A stretch of 50,244 nt of DNA from an uncultured Burkholderiales bacterium. Its GTDB lineage: Bacteria; Pseudomonadota; Gammaproteobacteria; Burkholderiales; Burkholderiaceae_C. The translations under genes and the position numbers were made by a program. Below, piece by piece: positions 37,588-46,963 of the stretch (position 1 is the first letter of the stretch; each line of letters opens with the position of its first letter). The notes under the pieces were generated by a model. That model was not told where the DNA came from. It worked only from the letters and a program-made list of their open reading frames with translations, and did no database searches. The stretch lies in contig CAITSG010000518.1 in NCBI GenBank assembly GCA_903894995.1, positions 1 to 50,244 on the forward strand, given 5' to 3'.

Positions 37588-38292
37588 TCAAATGCCCAAA
37601 TAAGCCTTGCGGATTTCGTCACGGCGGCTCAACTCAGAGGAGACCCCCGAGGTGATGACGCGACCATTTTCGAGCACATAAGTGCGCTGGGAAATTGCCA
37701 ATGCGCGGCTGACGTTTTGCTCCACCAACATCACGGCGGTGCCGCTTCGGTGGATGGCTTCAATGGCCCGGAACATCTCGCCCACAATGCTGGGTGCAAG
37801 ACCCAAAGAGGGTTCATCCAGCAAGAGCAGACGGGGTAAGGCCATCATGGCCCGCCCAATGGCGACCATTTGTTGCTGACCGCCGGACAAAGTGCCCGAT
37901 ACCTGGCTCAATTTGGCGCGCACGGCTGGAAAGAGTTCACATACCTTTTCAAGCGTTTGATCACGTACGGCACGGGCAGCCGGGTGCATGGCACCGAGTT
38001 CCAGGTTTTCACGCACCGTCATGCCGGTGAACAATCTGCGACTTTCGGGGACCAAGGCCAGGCCTTTTTCACACAAGCGATGCGCCGGCAGCACCGAGAC
38101 TTTCTCGCCCTCCCAGACGATCTGGCCGGATTTCAGCGGATTCAGGCCCATGACCGCATTGATCAAGGTGGTCTTGCCGGCGCCATTCGGGCCGATGACC
38201 GAAACCAGCTCTCCAGAGTTGATCTGCAAGGACACATTCCAAAGCGCCGGAGCCGCACCGTAGTTGACTTGAATTTGTTCTATTTGAAGCAT
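37588..38292 (-). CDS. livF: Branched-chain amino acid-type ABC transporter ATP-binding protein LivF
   Basis: GPNGAGKTTLINAVMG, LSGGQQQMVAIGRAM, LLLDEPSLGLAP. Confidence 0.92.
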   Translation of the reverse strand: MLQIEQIQVNYGAAPALWNVSLQINSGELVSVIGPNGAGKTTLINAVMGLNPLKSGQIVWEGEKVSVLPAHRLCEKGLALVPESRRLFTGMTVRENLELGAMHPAARAVRDQTLEKVCELFPAVRAKLSQVSGTLSGGQQQMVAIGRAMMALPRLLLLDEPSLGLAPSIVGEMFRAIEAIHRSGTAVMLVEQNVSRALAISQRTYVLENGRVITSGVSSELSRRDEIRKAYLGI

Positions 38293-38294
38293 GT

Positions 38295-40088
38295 TTACAC
38301 CGCCGCCTCGTCACCCAAATATGCCCGCACCACCTCGGGGCGGGACATGACATCTTGCGGGTGGCCTTCGGCAATGACCTCGCCCTGGTTGAGCACCACG
38401 AGCCGGTCGGACAAGGCCAGCACGGCACTCATGACGTGTTCGACAAACACAATGGAGGTGCCGCGCTCCCTTATACGGCGAATCGTCTGCACTGCCGCGC
38501 CCATTTCGGAGGGCGTCAAACCCGACAAGACTTCATCGAGCAAAAGCACTTGGGGCCGTGCTGCCAGCGCACGGGCCAACTCCAGGAATTTGCGTTGGTG
38601 TAAATTGAGTTCATCCGGAAAATGATCGCCCTTGTCTTGCAGTCCGGTGAACAGCATCCACTCCCGGGCCTCGGCCAGAGCCTGTGCGTCCGTCAAACGT
38701 GCGCCACCGTAATGGGCGGCCAAGGTGACGTTTTGCAACACCGTCAAACCGTTGAATGGACGCGGAATCTGGTAGGTGCGCGATAAACCCTGCCGGCGAA
38801 TGCGGTGAGCAGCCCAGCCCGCGCACGTCTGGCCACGCAGCAGCACCGAACCACCAGTGGGTCGGTAATGGCCCGTGACCACGTTGATGAAGGTCGATTT
38901 GCCGGAACCGTTGGGGCCCAGCAGGCCTAAAATTTCACCTTGGTACAAATCGAGGTCAACCTGGTTCAAGGCTCGGATGCCTGAGAAATGTTTGCTCAGT
39001 CCGCGCACTTCCAGAACTTTTTGTCGGTTTGGCGAATCGGCCGGACGCGTCAAGGGACGTTCAATCACCAAGGCGTCTTCGCTGGCATGTTCTGACGCGT
39101 GCGCATCGCCAGACAGGTCATTGCTCCGTTGAATCGAGCGTTTGTGCTGACGCAACTGCCAGGTGCCCAAAATGCCGCGTGGCATGACCAGCACCGCGCC
39201 CGCCAACACCAGGCCAATGATGACTTTTCCAATCAGCGCACTTTCACCGGCAGTGAACGCATGAAGCAAAAGGGTGATCAAGATGCCGCCCAACATCGGG
39301 CCTGCCCAGTGGCGACTTCCGCCCAACACGCTCATGAGCACCACGGTCAAGGGGACGGTGATGTTGAATGTCTCTCCCACCGTCACATAAGAAACGTACA
39401 AAGCATGGATGGCACCCATGACACCGGCAAAGAAACTCGACAAGGCAAATGCACCCATCTTGAGCCAAAAGGTCGGCACACCGTTGACCTCGGCGGCATC
39501 CTCGTCATCGTGGATGGCCAGCAAGCCCAGACCGGCGCGGGCATGGAACAGCCACCAGGCCACTGCAACGCAAAGGACAGTCAAAACCAAACTGGCGTAA
39601 TAGAAGGTGGACGCGGGCTTGGGACCCCACTGCGGCAAACTGACCCCCATCAGGTAGACGCCGGGGCCACCATCTATGGGTGTGTTGACCACCACTGTGG
39701 CCAACACAAAACCCACCGCCAAGGTGATCAGGGCAAAGGATTCACCACGGATCTTGCGCACATTGAACACCAGCGCCCCGATGGCCAGCGCCAGCAGCGA
39801 GGCCAGTACACCACTGCCCAACGCAGCGGGCACCACAGACCATTCAGCCTTGGCTGCCAACGTGGCCATGCCGTACATGCCCACACCAAAAAACGCCCCA
39901 TGGCCAAATGAAAAATAGCCGGAGTAGCCCGAAAGCATGTTCCAGGAGGTGGCCAGCGTCATCCAGAAAAAGATCACATACAACAAGGACTGAAGGTGCA
40001 CGGGCAAGCCCATAAAAGGTGCAGCAAACAGCAACACCAGCACCAGCACCACGAACAAGAGGGTAAACCGCTGAATCTTATTCATCAC
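38295..40088 (-). CDS. Fused LivM permease - LivG ATP-binding protein
   Basis: 597 aa; N-terminal LivM-like TM region (SGYSGYFSFGHGAFFGVGMY) and C-terminal ATPase (GPNGSGKSTFINVVTG, LLLDEVLSGL). Confidence 0.92.
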   Translation of the reverse strand: MMNKIQRFTLLFVVLVLVLLFAAPFMGLPVHLQSLLYVIFFWMTLATSWNMLSGYSGYFSFGHGAFFGVGMYGMATLAAKAEWSVVPAALGSGVLASLLALAIGALVFNVRKIRGESFALITLAVGFVLATVVVNTPIDGGPGVYLMGVSLPQWGPKPASTFYYASLVLTVLCVAVAWWLFHARAGLGLLAIHDDEDAAEVNGVPTFWLKMGAFALSSFFAGVMGAIHALYVSYVTVGETFNITVPLTVVLMSVLGGSRHWAGPMLGGILITLLLHAFTAGESALIGKVIIGLVLAGAVLVMPRGILGTWQLRQHKRSIQRSNDLSGDAHASEHASEDALVIERPLTRPADSPNRQKVLEVRGLSKHFSGIRALNQVDLDLYQGEILGLLGPNGSGKSTFINVVTGHYRPTGGSVLLRGQTCAGWAAHRIRRQGLSRTYQIPRPFNGLTVLQNVTLAAHYGGARLTDAQALAEAREWMLFTGLQDKGDHFPDELNLHQRKFLELARALAARPQVLLLDEVLSGLTPSEMGAAVQTIRRIRERGTSIVFVEHVMSAVLALSDRLVVLNQGEVIAEGHPQDVMSRPEVVRAYLGDEAAV

Positions 40089-40929
40089 TGCGCCTGAGTA
40101 AAAGAATCAGGATCAACACCGTGAACGCCACCAAGGGTGCCCAAGTGGGGGCGATCAAAGCCTGGGTCATGGACTCGCTGATACCAATGGCCAAGCCACC
40201 GAGCAAAGGGGTCAAAGCCGAACCCAGCCGCCCAATCATGACCACCGCGAACACCACACCCACCCAAGCAAAGATTTGAGATGGGGCCAAAGTGAAAGTC
40301 AAAGCCACGCACACACCCGCACACGCTGCCAATGCCGCACACAAACCCGCCATCAAAATGGCCAGGCGCTTGGCATTGATGCCAAAGGCTGTGGCAATCG
40401 CAGGGTCCTCGGCACTGGCACGCACGGACTTGCCCATGTCGGTGCGGTGCAGCATCCACCACACCAGACCCACAGCGGTCAAGGACATGGCCAAAGTCAA
40501 GGCTTCGGAGTAGGTCACGACCACGCTGCCCAGACGGAATTTGTGCTCATCGTAGACAGAGGTCATGCGGCGAAAATCGGCACTCCAAATCCACTGTAGC
40601 AAAGCCTCCACCGACACGGTGATGCCAAAGGTCACCAGCAAAGAGTTGAAAGGCGTGATGGCAAATCGGGCAAACACAGTCTGCAAAGCCATCCCCAACA
40701 AGGCAAACAGCGGCAGCAACAGCAACAGCGAGATCAGGGGGTCGACACCCAACCGGGTCTTGAGTTCGTAAGTGATGTAAGCCGACAAAAAAACCCAGGC
40801 GAAGTGCGCCAAGTTGATTTGCCGCAGCAAGCCCCAGCCCAAGCCGACGCCCAAGCCAATCAGGCCATACAGAGCACCGAGAAAGACACCGGAGGCAAGC
40901 GCCTGAAGTAACAGCCCTGCGCTGGGCAT
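40078..40929 (-). CDS. livH: Branched-chain amino acid-type ABC transporter permease LivH
   Basis: 283 aa; GALYGLIGLGVGLGWGLLRQINLAHF. Confidence 0.9.
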   Translation of the reverse strand: MPSAGLLLQALASGVFLGALYGLIGLGVGLGWGLLRQINLAHFAWVFLSAYITYELKTRLGVDPLISLLLLLPLFALLGMALQTVFARFAITPFNSLLVTFGITVSVEALLQWIWSADFRRMTSVYDEHKFRLGSVVVTYSEALTLAMSLTAVGLVWWMLHRTDMGKSVRASAEDPAIATAFGINAKRLAILMAGLCAALAACAGVCVALTFTLAPSQIFAWVGVVFAVVMIGRLGSALTPLLGGLAIGISESMTQALIAPTWAPLVAFTVLILILLLRRSDE

Positions 40930-40930
40930 G

Positions 40931-42124
40931 TCAGAAATTCATCTTGCTGCCGGGCAGAGCCACGTCTTTGGGGTGGATCACCACCCACTTGCCGCCTTGC
41001 AACTGCTTGATGCGGTTGAGGTCATCGCCATAGTTGTTGGGGCCATCAAATCGGACTTTGCCAATGATGGTGTCCACGCGGTTTTTCTTGAGCCATGCAG
41101 AAATTTTGGCATCTTCCAGACTGCCTGCGCCCTTGACACCCGCCTCCAGGAATTGCCAACCGGTGAACGCATTGGCCGCTTGCAATTCGAACACGGTGTC
41201 AGGCAGGTTGGCTTTGGCTGCGCGTTCGTTGTACATCTTGATCGCTTCGGCATAAGCGGGGTTGTTGGTGAACGGCGCATGCTGCTCAAAGGTCGTCAAG
41301 GTCAGCGCATTGGAAGCCAAAGGCGATTGCGCCAGTGGCCCAGGCGTGGGGTACACATGGAAATGAATCTTGGGTTTGTAATCAATCTTGTTCATGGCCT
41401 CGAGCAATTGAATGCTCTCAGCGCCAATGGATCCAATCCACACCACGTCGGCATTGGCTTCTTTCAGGCGAGAGGCGATAGGTCCGAAGTCGCGGTTGCC
41501 AAACTCCCACTCCAGCCAAAGCGCCTCACGCAGACCCCGTTTTTTGAAAACCTCTCTGGCACCCACAGACAAGAAAACCACCGAGGGGAATTTGCTGCTC
41601 ACCATGGCCACTGATTGCGGCTTGGCACCACTGGCAGCGATCGCATCCAGCAAGGTGTTGGGCACGGTGGTGCCCGGGTCGATGCCCATGACATAGGCGG
41701 GAAAGTGCATGTCGTATTTGGCCAAGGACGGAATGCCAAACGAGTTGGTGATCAACACTTTGCCGTTGCGCTGGGCCACACCCATCGCCGCCAGCGAGTT
41801 GGCCGTGGCATAGGGACCCATCAGCAAGTCAACGTTGTCACCCGAGATCAACTGCTCGTACAAGGTCCGAGCGAGGTCGGGTTTGGACTGGTCATCCTTG
41901 ACCACCCACTCGACAGGACGGCCAAGCAAGCCGCCGCGTTTGTTCAGTTGTTCGATGAAAATTTCACCGGAGATTTTGTGCATGACCGCCGTGCCAGCCA
42001 ATGGGCCCGTCAAGGACAAAGTGCTGCCGACCCGGATTGGTTTGGTCTGCGCATGCAGCCATGTCGAAGTCGAAGTGAGCAGCAAGGATGAACCCAGTGC
42101 TTTCAGAAATGGCCGCTTTTGCAT
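40931..42124 (-). CDS. ABC transporter substrate-binding protein, LivK/aromatic-compound type
   Basis: 397 aa; signal peptide; IRVGSTLSLTGPLAGTA, LDAIAASGAKPQSVAMV. Confidence 0.9.
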   Translation of the reverse strand: MQKRPFLKALGSSLLLTSTSTWLHAQTKPIRVGSTLSLTGPLAGTAVMHKISGEIFIEQLNKRGGLLGRPVEWVVKDDQSKPDLARTLYEQLISGDNVDLLMGPYATANSLAAMGVAQRNGKVLITNSFGIPSLAKYDMHFPAYVMGIDPGTTVPNTLLDAIAASGAKPQSVAMVSSKFPSVVFLSVGAREVFKKRGLREALWLEWEFGNRDFGPIASRLKEANADVVWIGSIGAESIQLLEAMNKIDYKPKIHFHVYPTPGPLAQSPLASNALTLTTFEQHAPFTNNPAYAEAIKMYNERAAKANLPDTVFELQAANAFTGWQFLEAGVKGAGSLEDAKISAWLKKNRVDTIIGKVRFDGPNNYGDDLNRIKQLQGGKWVVIHPKDVALPGSKMNF

Positions 42125-42337
42125 GTTTGATTCCTCAGATCGCTGTGGATGAAAATCTCAAAACTTCAAAAATCCATTATGGAAGCCAACGTGAAATCGC
42201 CCATTAGGAATAACCCCTTGAACCGCTGTCGCCAACGCGCTTGCGAATTGGGGTGGATGCCCTTCACAGTGAATTCATGGTGACGTCCTCACACAACGTC
42301 ATTTTTCTTTTGAAATTCCACCACAACCCCTAGACCC

Positions 42338-43147
42338 ATGAGCACATCTCCTGCCTCCAGCGCCTTCACACCCTCGGGCTCCACGCACATGGCCATTGCC
42401 GAGGTGGACCGCATCGTTGTGCGCGGCAAAGACCTTTGCCGCGATGTGATTGGCCAGCAATCGTTCACCGCCTATTTTCTTTTTTTATTGACTGGACAAA
42501 CGCCCAACGAGAATCTGGTCCGCGTGGCCGATGCCACCATGGTGTCTTTGGCCGAGCATGGCTTGGTGCCTTCGGTTCAGGCCGCCCGCATGACCCTGTC
42601 GGCAGCACCCGAGTCGGTGCAAGGCGCAGTGGCGGCAGGCCTGCTGGGCTGCGGCCCGGTGATTTTGGGGGCCTCTGAGACGGCCGGACATCTGCTGATC
42701 GCAATGCTGGCCCAATCGGCCCAGCAAGGCCAAGCGCTTGAAGATGTGGCGCGAGAACGCCTGCAAGCCTTTCGGGCCGCCAAGCAGGCCTTGCCCGGCT
42801 TTGGTCACCCGGTGCACAAACTGGGCGATCCACGCGCCACCAAGCTGATCGATCTGGCCAAAGAGTGGGGCGTGGCAGGTGACCATGTGCGGGCCCTGCA
42901 GGCTTTGGCTTCGCAGGTCGAGGGTGTGTATGGGCGACCTTTCCCGATGAACGTGTCTGCGGCCATTCCTGCCGTGTTGCTGGATGCGGGTTACCCTGCC
43001 GGTGCACTCAAGGGCATTCCTTTGCTGGCCCGCACCGCATCCTTGGTGGCGCACATTCTGGAAGAGCAAACCCGCCCCATCGGATTCAAACTCGCCAGCG
43101 CGGCCGAGCAGGCCATGACCTATGACGGCCCACCCGTGGCTCGCTGA
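42338..43147 (+). CDS. Citrate synthase-superfamily protein (citryl-CoA lyase-like)
   Basis: 269 aa; PGFGHPVHKLGDPRA catalytic-loop motif; short citryl-CoA lyase-type size. Confidence 0.8.
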   Translation: MSTSPASSAFTPSGSTHMAIAEVDRIVVRGKDLCRDVIGQQSFTAYFLFLLTGQTPNENLVRVADATMVSLAEHGLVPSVQAARMTLSAAPESVQGAVAAGLLGCGPVILGASETAGHLLIAMLAQSAQQGQALEDVARERLQAFRAAKQALPGFGHPVHKLGDPRATKLIDLAKEWGVAGDHVRALQALASQVEGVYGRPFPMNVSAAIPAVLLDAGYPAGALKGIPLLARTASLVAHILEEQTRPIGFKLASAAEQAMTYDGPPVAR

Positions 43148-43153
43148 AGACGG

Positions 43154-44794
43154 TTGCATGCCATGACCGCAACAACGCTTTTGACACCTGTGGAAGTCCT
43201 GCGCCAGTTCGAGGCGCATGACTTTTCTGTTGACCAATTTTTCCGGGCACGCCTGCGCCAGTTGACCGATCAGCCCATGGTGGAGTACCAAGGTACCGTC
43301 ATGACCTGGCAAGCATGCGCCGAACAAGCCGACCGTGCCGTGGCCTGGCTGCTGGACAGGGGCGTGCAAACGGGCGACCGCATCGGGCTCATGGCCTACA
43401 ACCACCCGGCGACGGTGGTCTTGCTGATGGCTTGCTCACGCATGGGCGCGATCCTTGTGCCTTGTAACCCCGAATTCGAAGCGCGTGAGGCCCAATACAT
43501 TTTTGAACATGCGGGCGTGCGGGGCGTCATCTGCTCGCCCGAGGCATTGGTCAAAGTGCAGGAGGCCACACGCGAAATGGCACCCATGCCCTGGCAAGTG
43601 GTGATCGAGCACGACCAGCCCGGGGGGGAAATATCATTGCTGCATCAATGGCAAAACTGCACACCGGACCGCAGCACGCGTACAGGCTCGGCCGACAGCA
43701 CCTGCATGATCATCTACACCTCGGGCACCACGGGCTTTCCCAAAGGGGTGATGCACAGCCAGAGGAGTTATTTGCTCACGGCCGAAGCGTTTGTGCACCG
43801 CATGTATTTGCAGCCCGATGAGCGCCTGATGTGTGTGCTGCCGCTGTTCCACATCAATGCGCTGATGTACTCGCTGGGCGGCGCCATGGCGTGTGGCGGC
43901 ACCTTGATTTTGATCCGCCGCTTCTCGGCATCCACTTTCTGGCAACAGGCGACCGAGACCCGTGCCACCGAAGTCAATGTGATCATGTCGGCTGCGGCTA
44001 TTTTGGCGCGCCGACCGATCGAAGAATTTAGCCCCCAGCACAGCATCCGCAAGATGTTTTTGGCACCTTTGAACCGCGATTTGCTGGACACTTTTCAGCA
44101 GCGCTTTCATGTGCCGGTGTTGATCGAGTGCTACGGCATGACCGAAATCCCCGGCGTGCTGAGCAACCCGTTCATGGGGCCTCACAAACTGGGCAGCATG
44201 GGCTGCATTTCACCGCATCCCGATCCCGCCATTGCAAGGCCTGAAGTTCGGGTCATGGGAGAAGACGGTCAAGAATTGCCCCTCGGCGAAGTGGGCGAGT
44301 TGGCGGTCAAGACCCCCACTTTGATGCAGGGCTACTTCAAAGACCCCGAGCAGACAGCGGCCAGCTTCCGGGACGGATGGTTCCTCACGGGCGATTTGGT
44401 GCGCCGAGATGCCGACGATTTCCTGTTTTTCTTCACCCGCAAGAAAGACATCATCCGCCGCCGAGGCGAAAACATCTCGGGCGCCGAGATTGATTCGGCC
44501 ATCGGCAGCCACCCTGACATCCTCGAATGCGCATCGATCGGTGTGGCATCTGACCTGGGCGAAGAAGAAATCTTGCTCGCCGTGGTACCCCGCCCCGGCA
44601 CCACCCTCACGCCAGAGCAGGTGCACACCTACGCCCGCTTGCACCTGTCGCCCATCAAGCGTCCCCGTTTCGTCGTCATGGTCGACAGCCTGCCGCACAC
44701 AGGCTCCATGAAGATTGCCAAATTCAGACTCAAACCCGCAGACCACTTGCGCCGCCAGGCCACCGATTTTTCATCCCAGGAAATTCAATCATGA
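43154..44794 (+). CDS. AMP-dependent acyl-CoA ligase
   Basis: IYTSGTTGFPKGVMHSQ P-loop, YGMTEIPGVL, GWFLTGDLVRRDADDFLFFFTRKKDIIRRRGENIS. Confidence 0.93.
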   Translation: MHAMTATTLLTPVEVLRQFEAHDFSVDQFFRARLRQLTDQPMVEYQGTVMTWQACAEQADRAVAWLLDRGVQTGDRIGLMAYNHPATVVLLMACSRMGAILVPCNPEFEAREAQYIFEHAGVRGVICSPEALVKVQEATREMAPMPWQVVIEHDQPGGEISLLHQWQNCTPDRSTRTGSADSTCMIIYTSGTTGFPKGVMHSQRSYLLTAEAFVHRMYLQPDERLMCVLPLFHINALMYSLGGAMACGGTLILIRRFSASTFWQQATETRATEVNVIMSAAAILARRPIEEFSPQHSIRKMFLAPLNRDLLDTFQQRFHVPVLIECYGMTEIPGVLSNPFMGPHKLGSMGCISPHPDPAIARPEVRVMGEDGQELPLGEVGELAVKTPTLMQGYFKDPEQTAASFRDGWFLTGDLVRRDADDFLFFFTRKKDIIRRRGENISGAEIDSAIGSHPDILECASIGVASDLGEEEILLAVVPRPGTTLTPEQVHTYARLHLSPIKRPRFVVMVDSLPHTGSMKIAKFRLKPADHLRRQATDFSSQEIQS

Positions 44795-45687
44795 GCGACA
44801 CATCCAACGCCCCTGAACAACGTTACGACGCCTTGCACCTGATCACCGATGAGGTGCTGGCACGGTATTCCAAAACGCCTGACCCACGGCTGCGCGAGCT
44901 GATGCTGTCTTTGATCAAGCACATTCACAGCTTTGCCAAAGAGGTCAAGCTCACGGCCGAGGAGTGGGCCTTCACCATGAATTTTCTGGAAGAGACCGGC
45001 AAGTGGTGTTCTCCAGGCCGCAACGAATTCATGATTTTTTCAGACGCTCTGGGTTTGTCGATGCTGACCGTGACGCAAGACTACCCCCGCCCAGAGCACG
45101 CCACCGAGCCCACCTTGGTCGGCCCCTTCCTGCTTGAAAACGCACCCCAATTTCCCATGGGCGCCGACATCAGTGCAGGCGCTGCCGGCACACCCATGTA
45201 TGCACAAGGTCAGGTCCTGGACATCCATGGCCAGCCCGTGGCCCATGCCGTCATTGACGTCTGGCATTCCGACGATCGGGGTCTGTACGATGTGCAAGAT
45301 GGCTTGGAAGAAAAAGGACCTTGGGCGCGTGCCGCATTGACCACGGGCTCCGATGGGCGCTACAGCTTCTGGTCTGTTTTGCCGGTGGATTACCCCGTGC
45401 CCCAAGACGGCACGGCGATTCAGATGCTCCAAGCCACCACCGGAAGAAGTTGGCGTCCTGCGCATTTGCACTTCCGGATTCAGGCACCGGGTCAGCGCCC
45501 CCTGATCACCCACATCTTTGACCGCAACAGCCAAAACCTGAACAGCGATGCCGTCTTTGGTGTGCGCCCCTCCCTGATCGCAGACTTCAAGCCCCAAACA
45601 CCTGGCCAAGCACCGGACGGCAAAAGCATGGACCGGGACTTCTTCACCTTGGAATACAACTTCACCATGACCGACGCCCTGTCATGA
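44791..45687 (+). CDS. Intradiol ring-cleavage dioxygenase (catechol/hydroxyquinol 1,2-dioxygenase-like)
   Basis: Fe(III)-ligand motifs GLYDVQ, GRYSFWSVLPVDYPVP, RPAHLHFRI; N-terminal dioxygenase dimerization domain; ATGA overlap with ligase. Confidence 0.93.
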   Translation: MSDTSNAPEQRYDALHLITDEVLARYSKTPDPRLRELMLSLIKHIHSFAKEVKLTAEEWAFTMNFLEETGKWCSPGRNEFMIFSDALGLSMLTVTQDYPRPEHATEPTLVGPFLLENAPQFPMGADISAGAAGTPMYAQGQVLDIHGQPVAHAVIDVWHSDDRGLYDVQDGLEEKGPWARAALTTGSDGRYSFWSVLPVDYPVPQDGTAIQMLQATTGRSWRPAHLHFRIQAPGQRPLITHIFDRNSQNLNSDAVFGVRPSLIADFKPQTPGQAPDGKSMDRDFFTLEYNFTMTDALS

Positions 45688-45729
45688 TCATGAAGCTGGC
45701 TTGACCGATGCCTCTCAGAGAACCCCACC

Positions 45730-46035
45730 ATGCTGTTTGCATTCATCCTTGTGGACAAACCCGACCGAGCCGAACTGCGTCAGCGGGTTCGCCCGGAACA
45801 CAAAGCTTATTTGGCAACCGTGGCCCATCGCATGGCTTTTGCCGGGCCACTGACCCATGATGACGGTCAGACCATGTTGGGCAGCTTGCTGGTGATCGAC
45901 TTCCCGGATCGCGACGCTGCGCACGCCTGGATTGCCCAAGAGCCTTTCACCCAAGCCGGGCTTTATGGCAGTTCGGCCGTGCACGCGTTTGTGAATTTAT
46001 GGCCTCAACAGGTGGGTTTCCCAACGCCCAACTGA
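45730..46035 (+). CDS. YciI-family protein
   Basis: 101 aa; RPEHKAYLATVAHRMAFAGPLTHDDGQTMLGSLLVIDFPDRDAAHAWIAQEPFTQAGLY. Confidence 0.88.
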   Translation: MLFAFILVDKPDRAELRQRVRPEHKAYLATVAHRMAFAGPLTHDDGQTMLGSLLVIDFPDRDAAHAWIAQEPFTQAGLYGSSAVHAFVNLWPQQVGFPTPN

Positions 46036-46152
46036 AACCCAAAGTGGCTTGGGGCTTGTTGGTGCATGTCAAGGCATGAAAGCGGCCTTGGGGAATGAGG
46101 TCACTGACGTGGGGACGTCCGTTCGGACCCGCCATGACACTCGGGCCAGGTG

Positions 46153-46773
46153 TCAAGCGGGGTGGTGGTCAAATTTTCGGCCCGCGATGAGGGCTGTGAA
46201 AAAGCCGTTGAACCACTGCATGTTCACGGGCTTGGCCATGAAGATGGTGCCCTCAGGCAGGCCTCCCTTGGCGGCGATTTCTTCTTGTGACAAGGCCGAA
46301 ATGACCAAGCAAGTCATGCGTTGGAATTGGGCCGAATGTTTGAGGGTGCGCAGCAACTCAAATCCATCGACGCCTGGCATGTTCAAGTCGGCGATCAGCA
46401 CATCGGGTTGGATGCTCGCCATGTCGATCAGGGCTTCAAGTCCGGAAGACATGGCCGTGCAGTCGACGGGCATTTCGCAACGGTTGCAAAAATCTCGCAC
46501 CATGTCTCGCGTGACCGGGTCATCTTCGACCAGCAAAACCCTCAGCCGGTACTCCCGACTTTCAATCGGGCTCATGAGCATGTTGTGCTTTTTTTGGTAG
46601 TCCCGAATGGAGGGCATGGAGATGCGGCGATGACCCCCTTGGGTTTTCCAAGCCTGCAGCTCGTTTTTTTCAACCAAAGTCTGGATGGTACCCACGGACA
46701 GTCCGAGCAATTTGGCTGCATAGGTGGTGCCGCAGTAGTCTTCTGGCGTGTCGGGCGTGTGGTGTATTTGCAT
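46153..46773 (-). CDS. Response regulator with N-terminal excisionase/MerR-type HTH and C-terminal REC domain
   Basis: TTYAAKLLGLSVGTIQTLVEKNELQAWKTQGGHRRIS then RVLLVEDDPVTRDMVRDF...DVLIADLNMPGVDGFELL...AKPV. Confidence 0.88.
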   Translation of the reverse strand: MQIHHTPDTPEDYCGTTYAAKLLGLSVGTIQTLVEKNELQAWKTQGGHRRISMPSIRDYQKKHNMLMSPIESREYRLRVLLVEDDPVTRDMVRDFCNRCEMPVDCTAMSSGLEALIDMASIQPDVLIADLNMPGVDGFELLRTLKHSAQFQRMTCLVISALSQEEIAAKGGLPEGTIFMAKPVNMQWFNGFFTALIAGRKFDHHPA

Positions 46774-46963
46774 GTCTTTATTTTAATGATAAAAGTGCGA
46801 AACAGGTTAAAAAATAGTACTTTAATACGTGCAATAAAACAAATAGACACAATTTAAATGAGGTCAAGTGGCGTTTCAGTGATGGTCCCGCCTGTGACAA
46901 AGAACTGTGCTGCTCGTTGCAAGGTGACGATTAACATTGCTCACCAACTCAAGGAGACCTTCA

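Noticed and set aside
39099-39911. 270-aa plus-strand ORF antisense to the LivM-LivG fusion
   Set aside because: Shadow ORF, low-complexity composition; opposite frame encodes conserved transporter motifs.
42485-43405. 306-aa minus-strand ORF antisense to the citryl-CoA lyase-like and ligase genes
   Set aside because: Antisense shadow of two recognisable enzymes.
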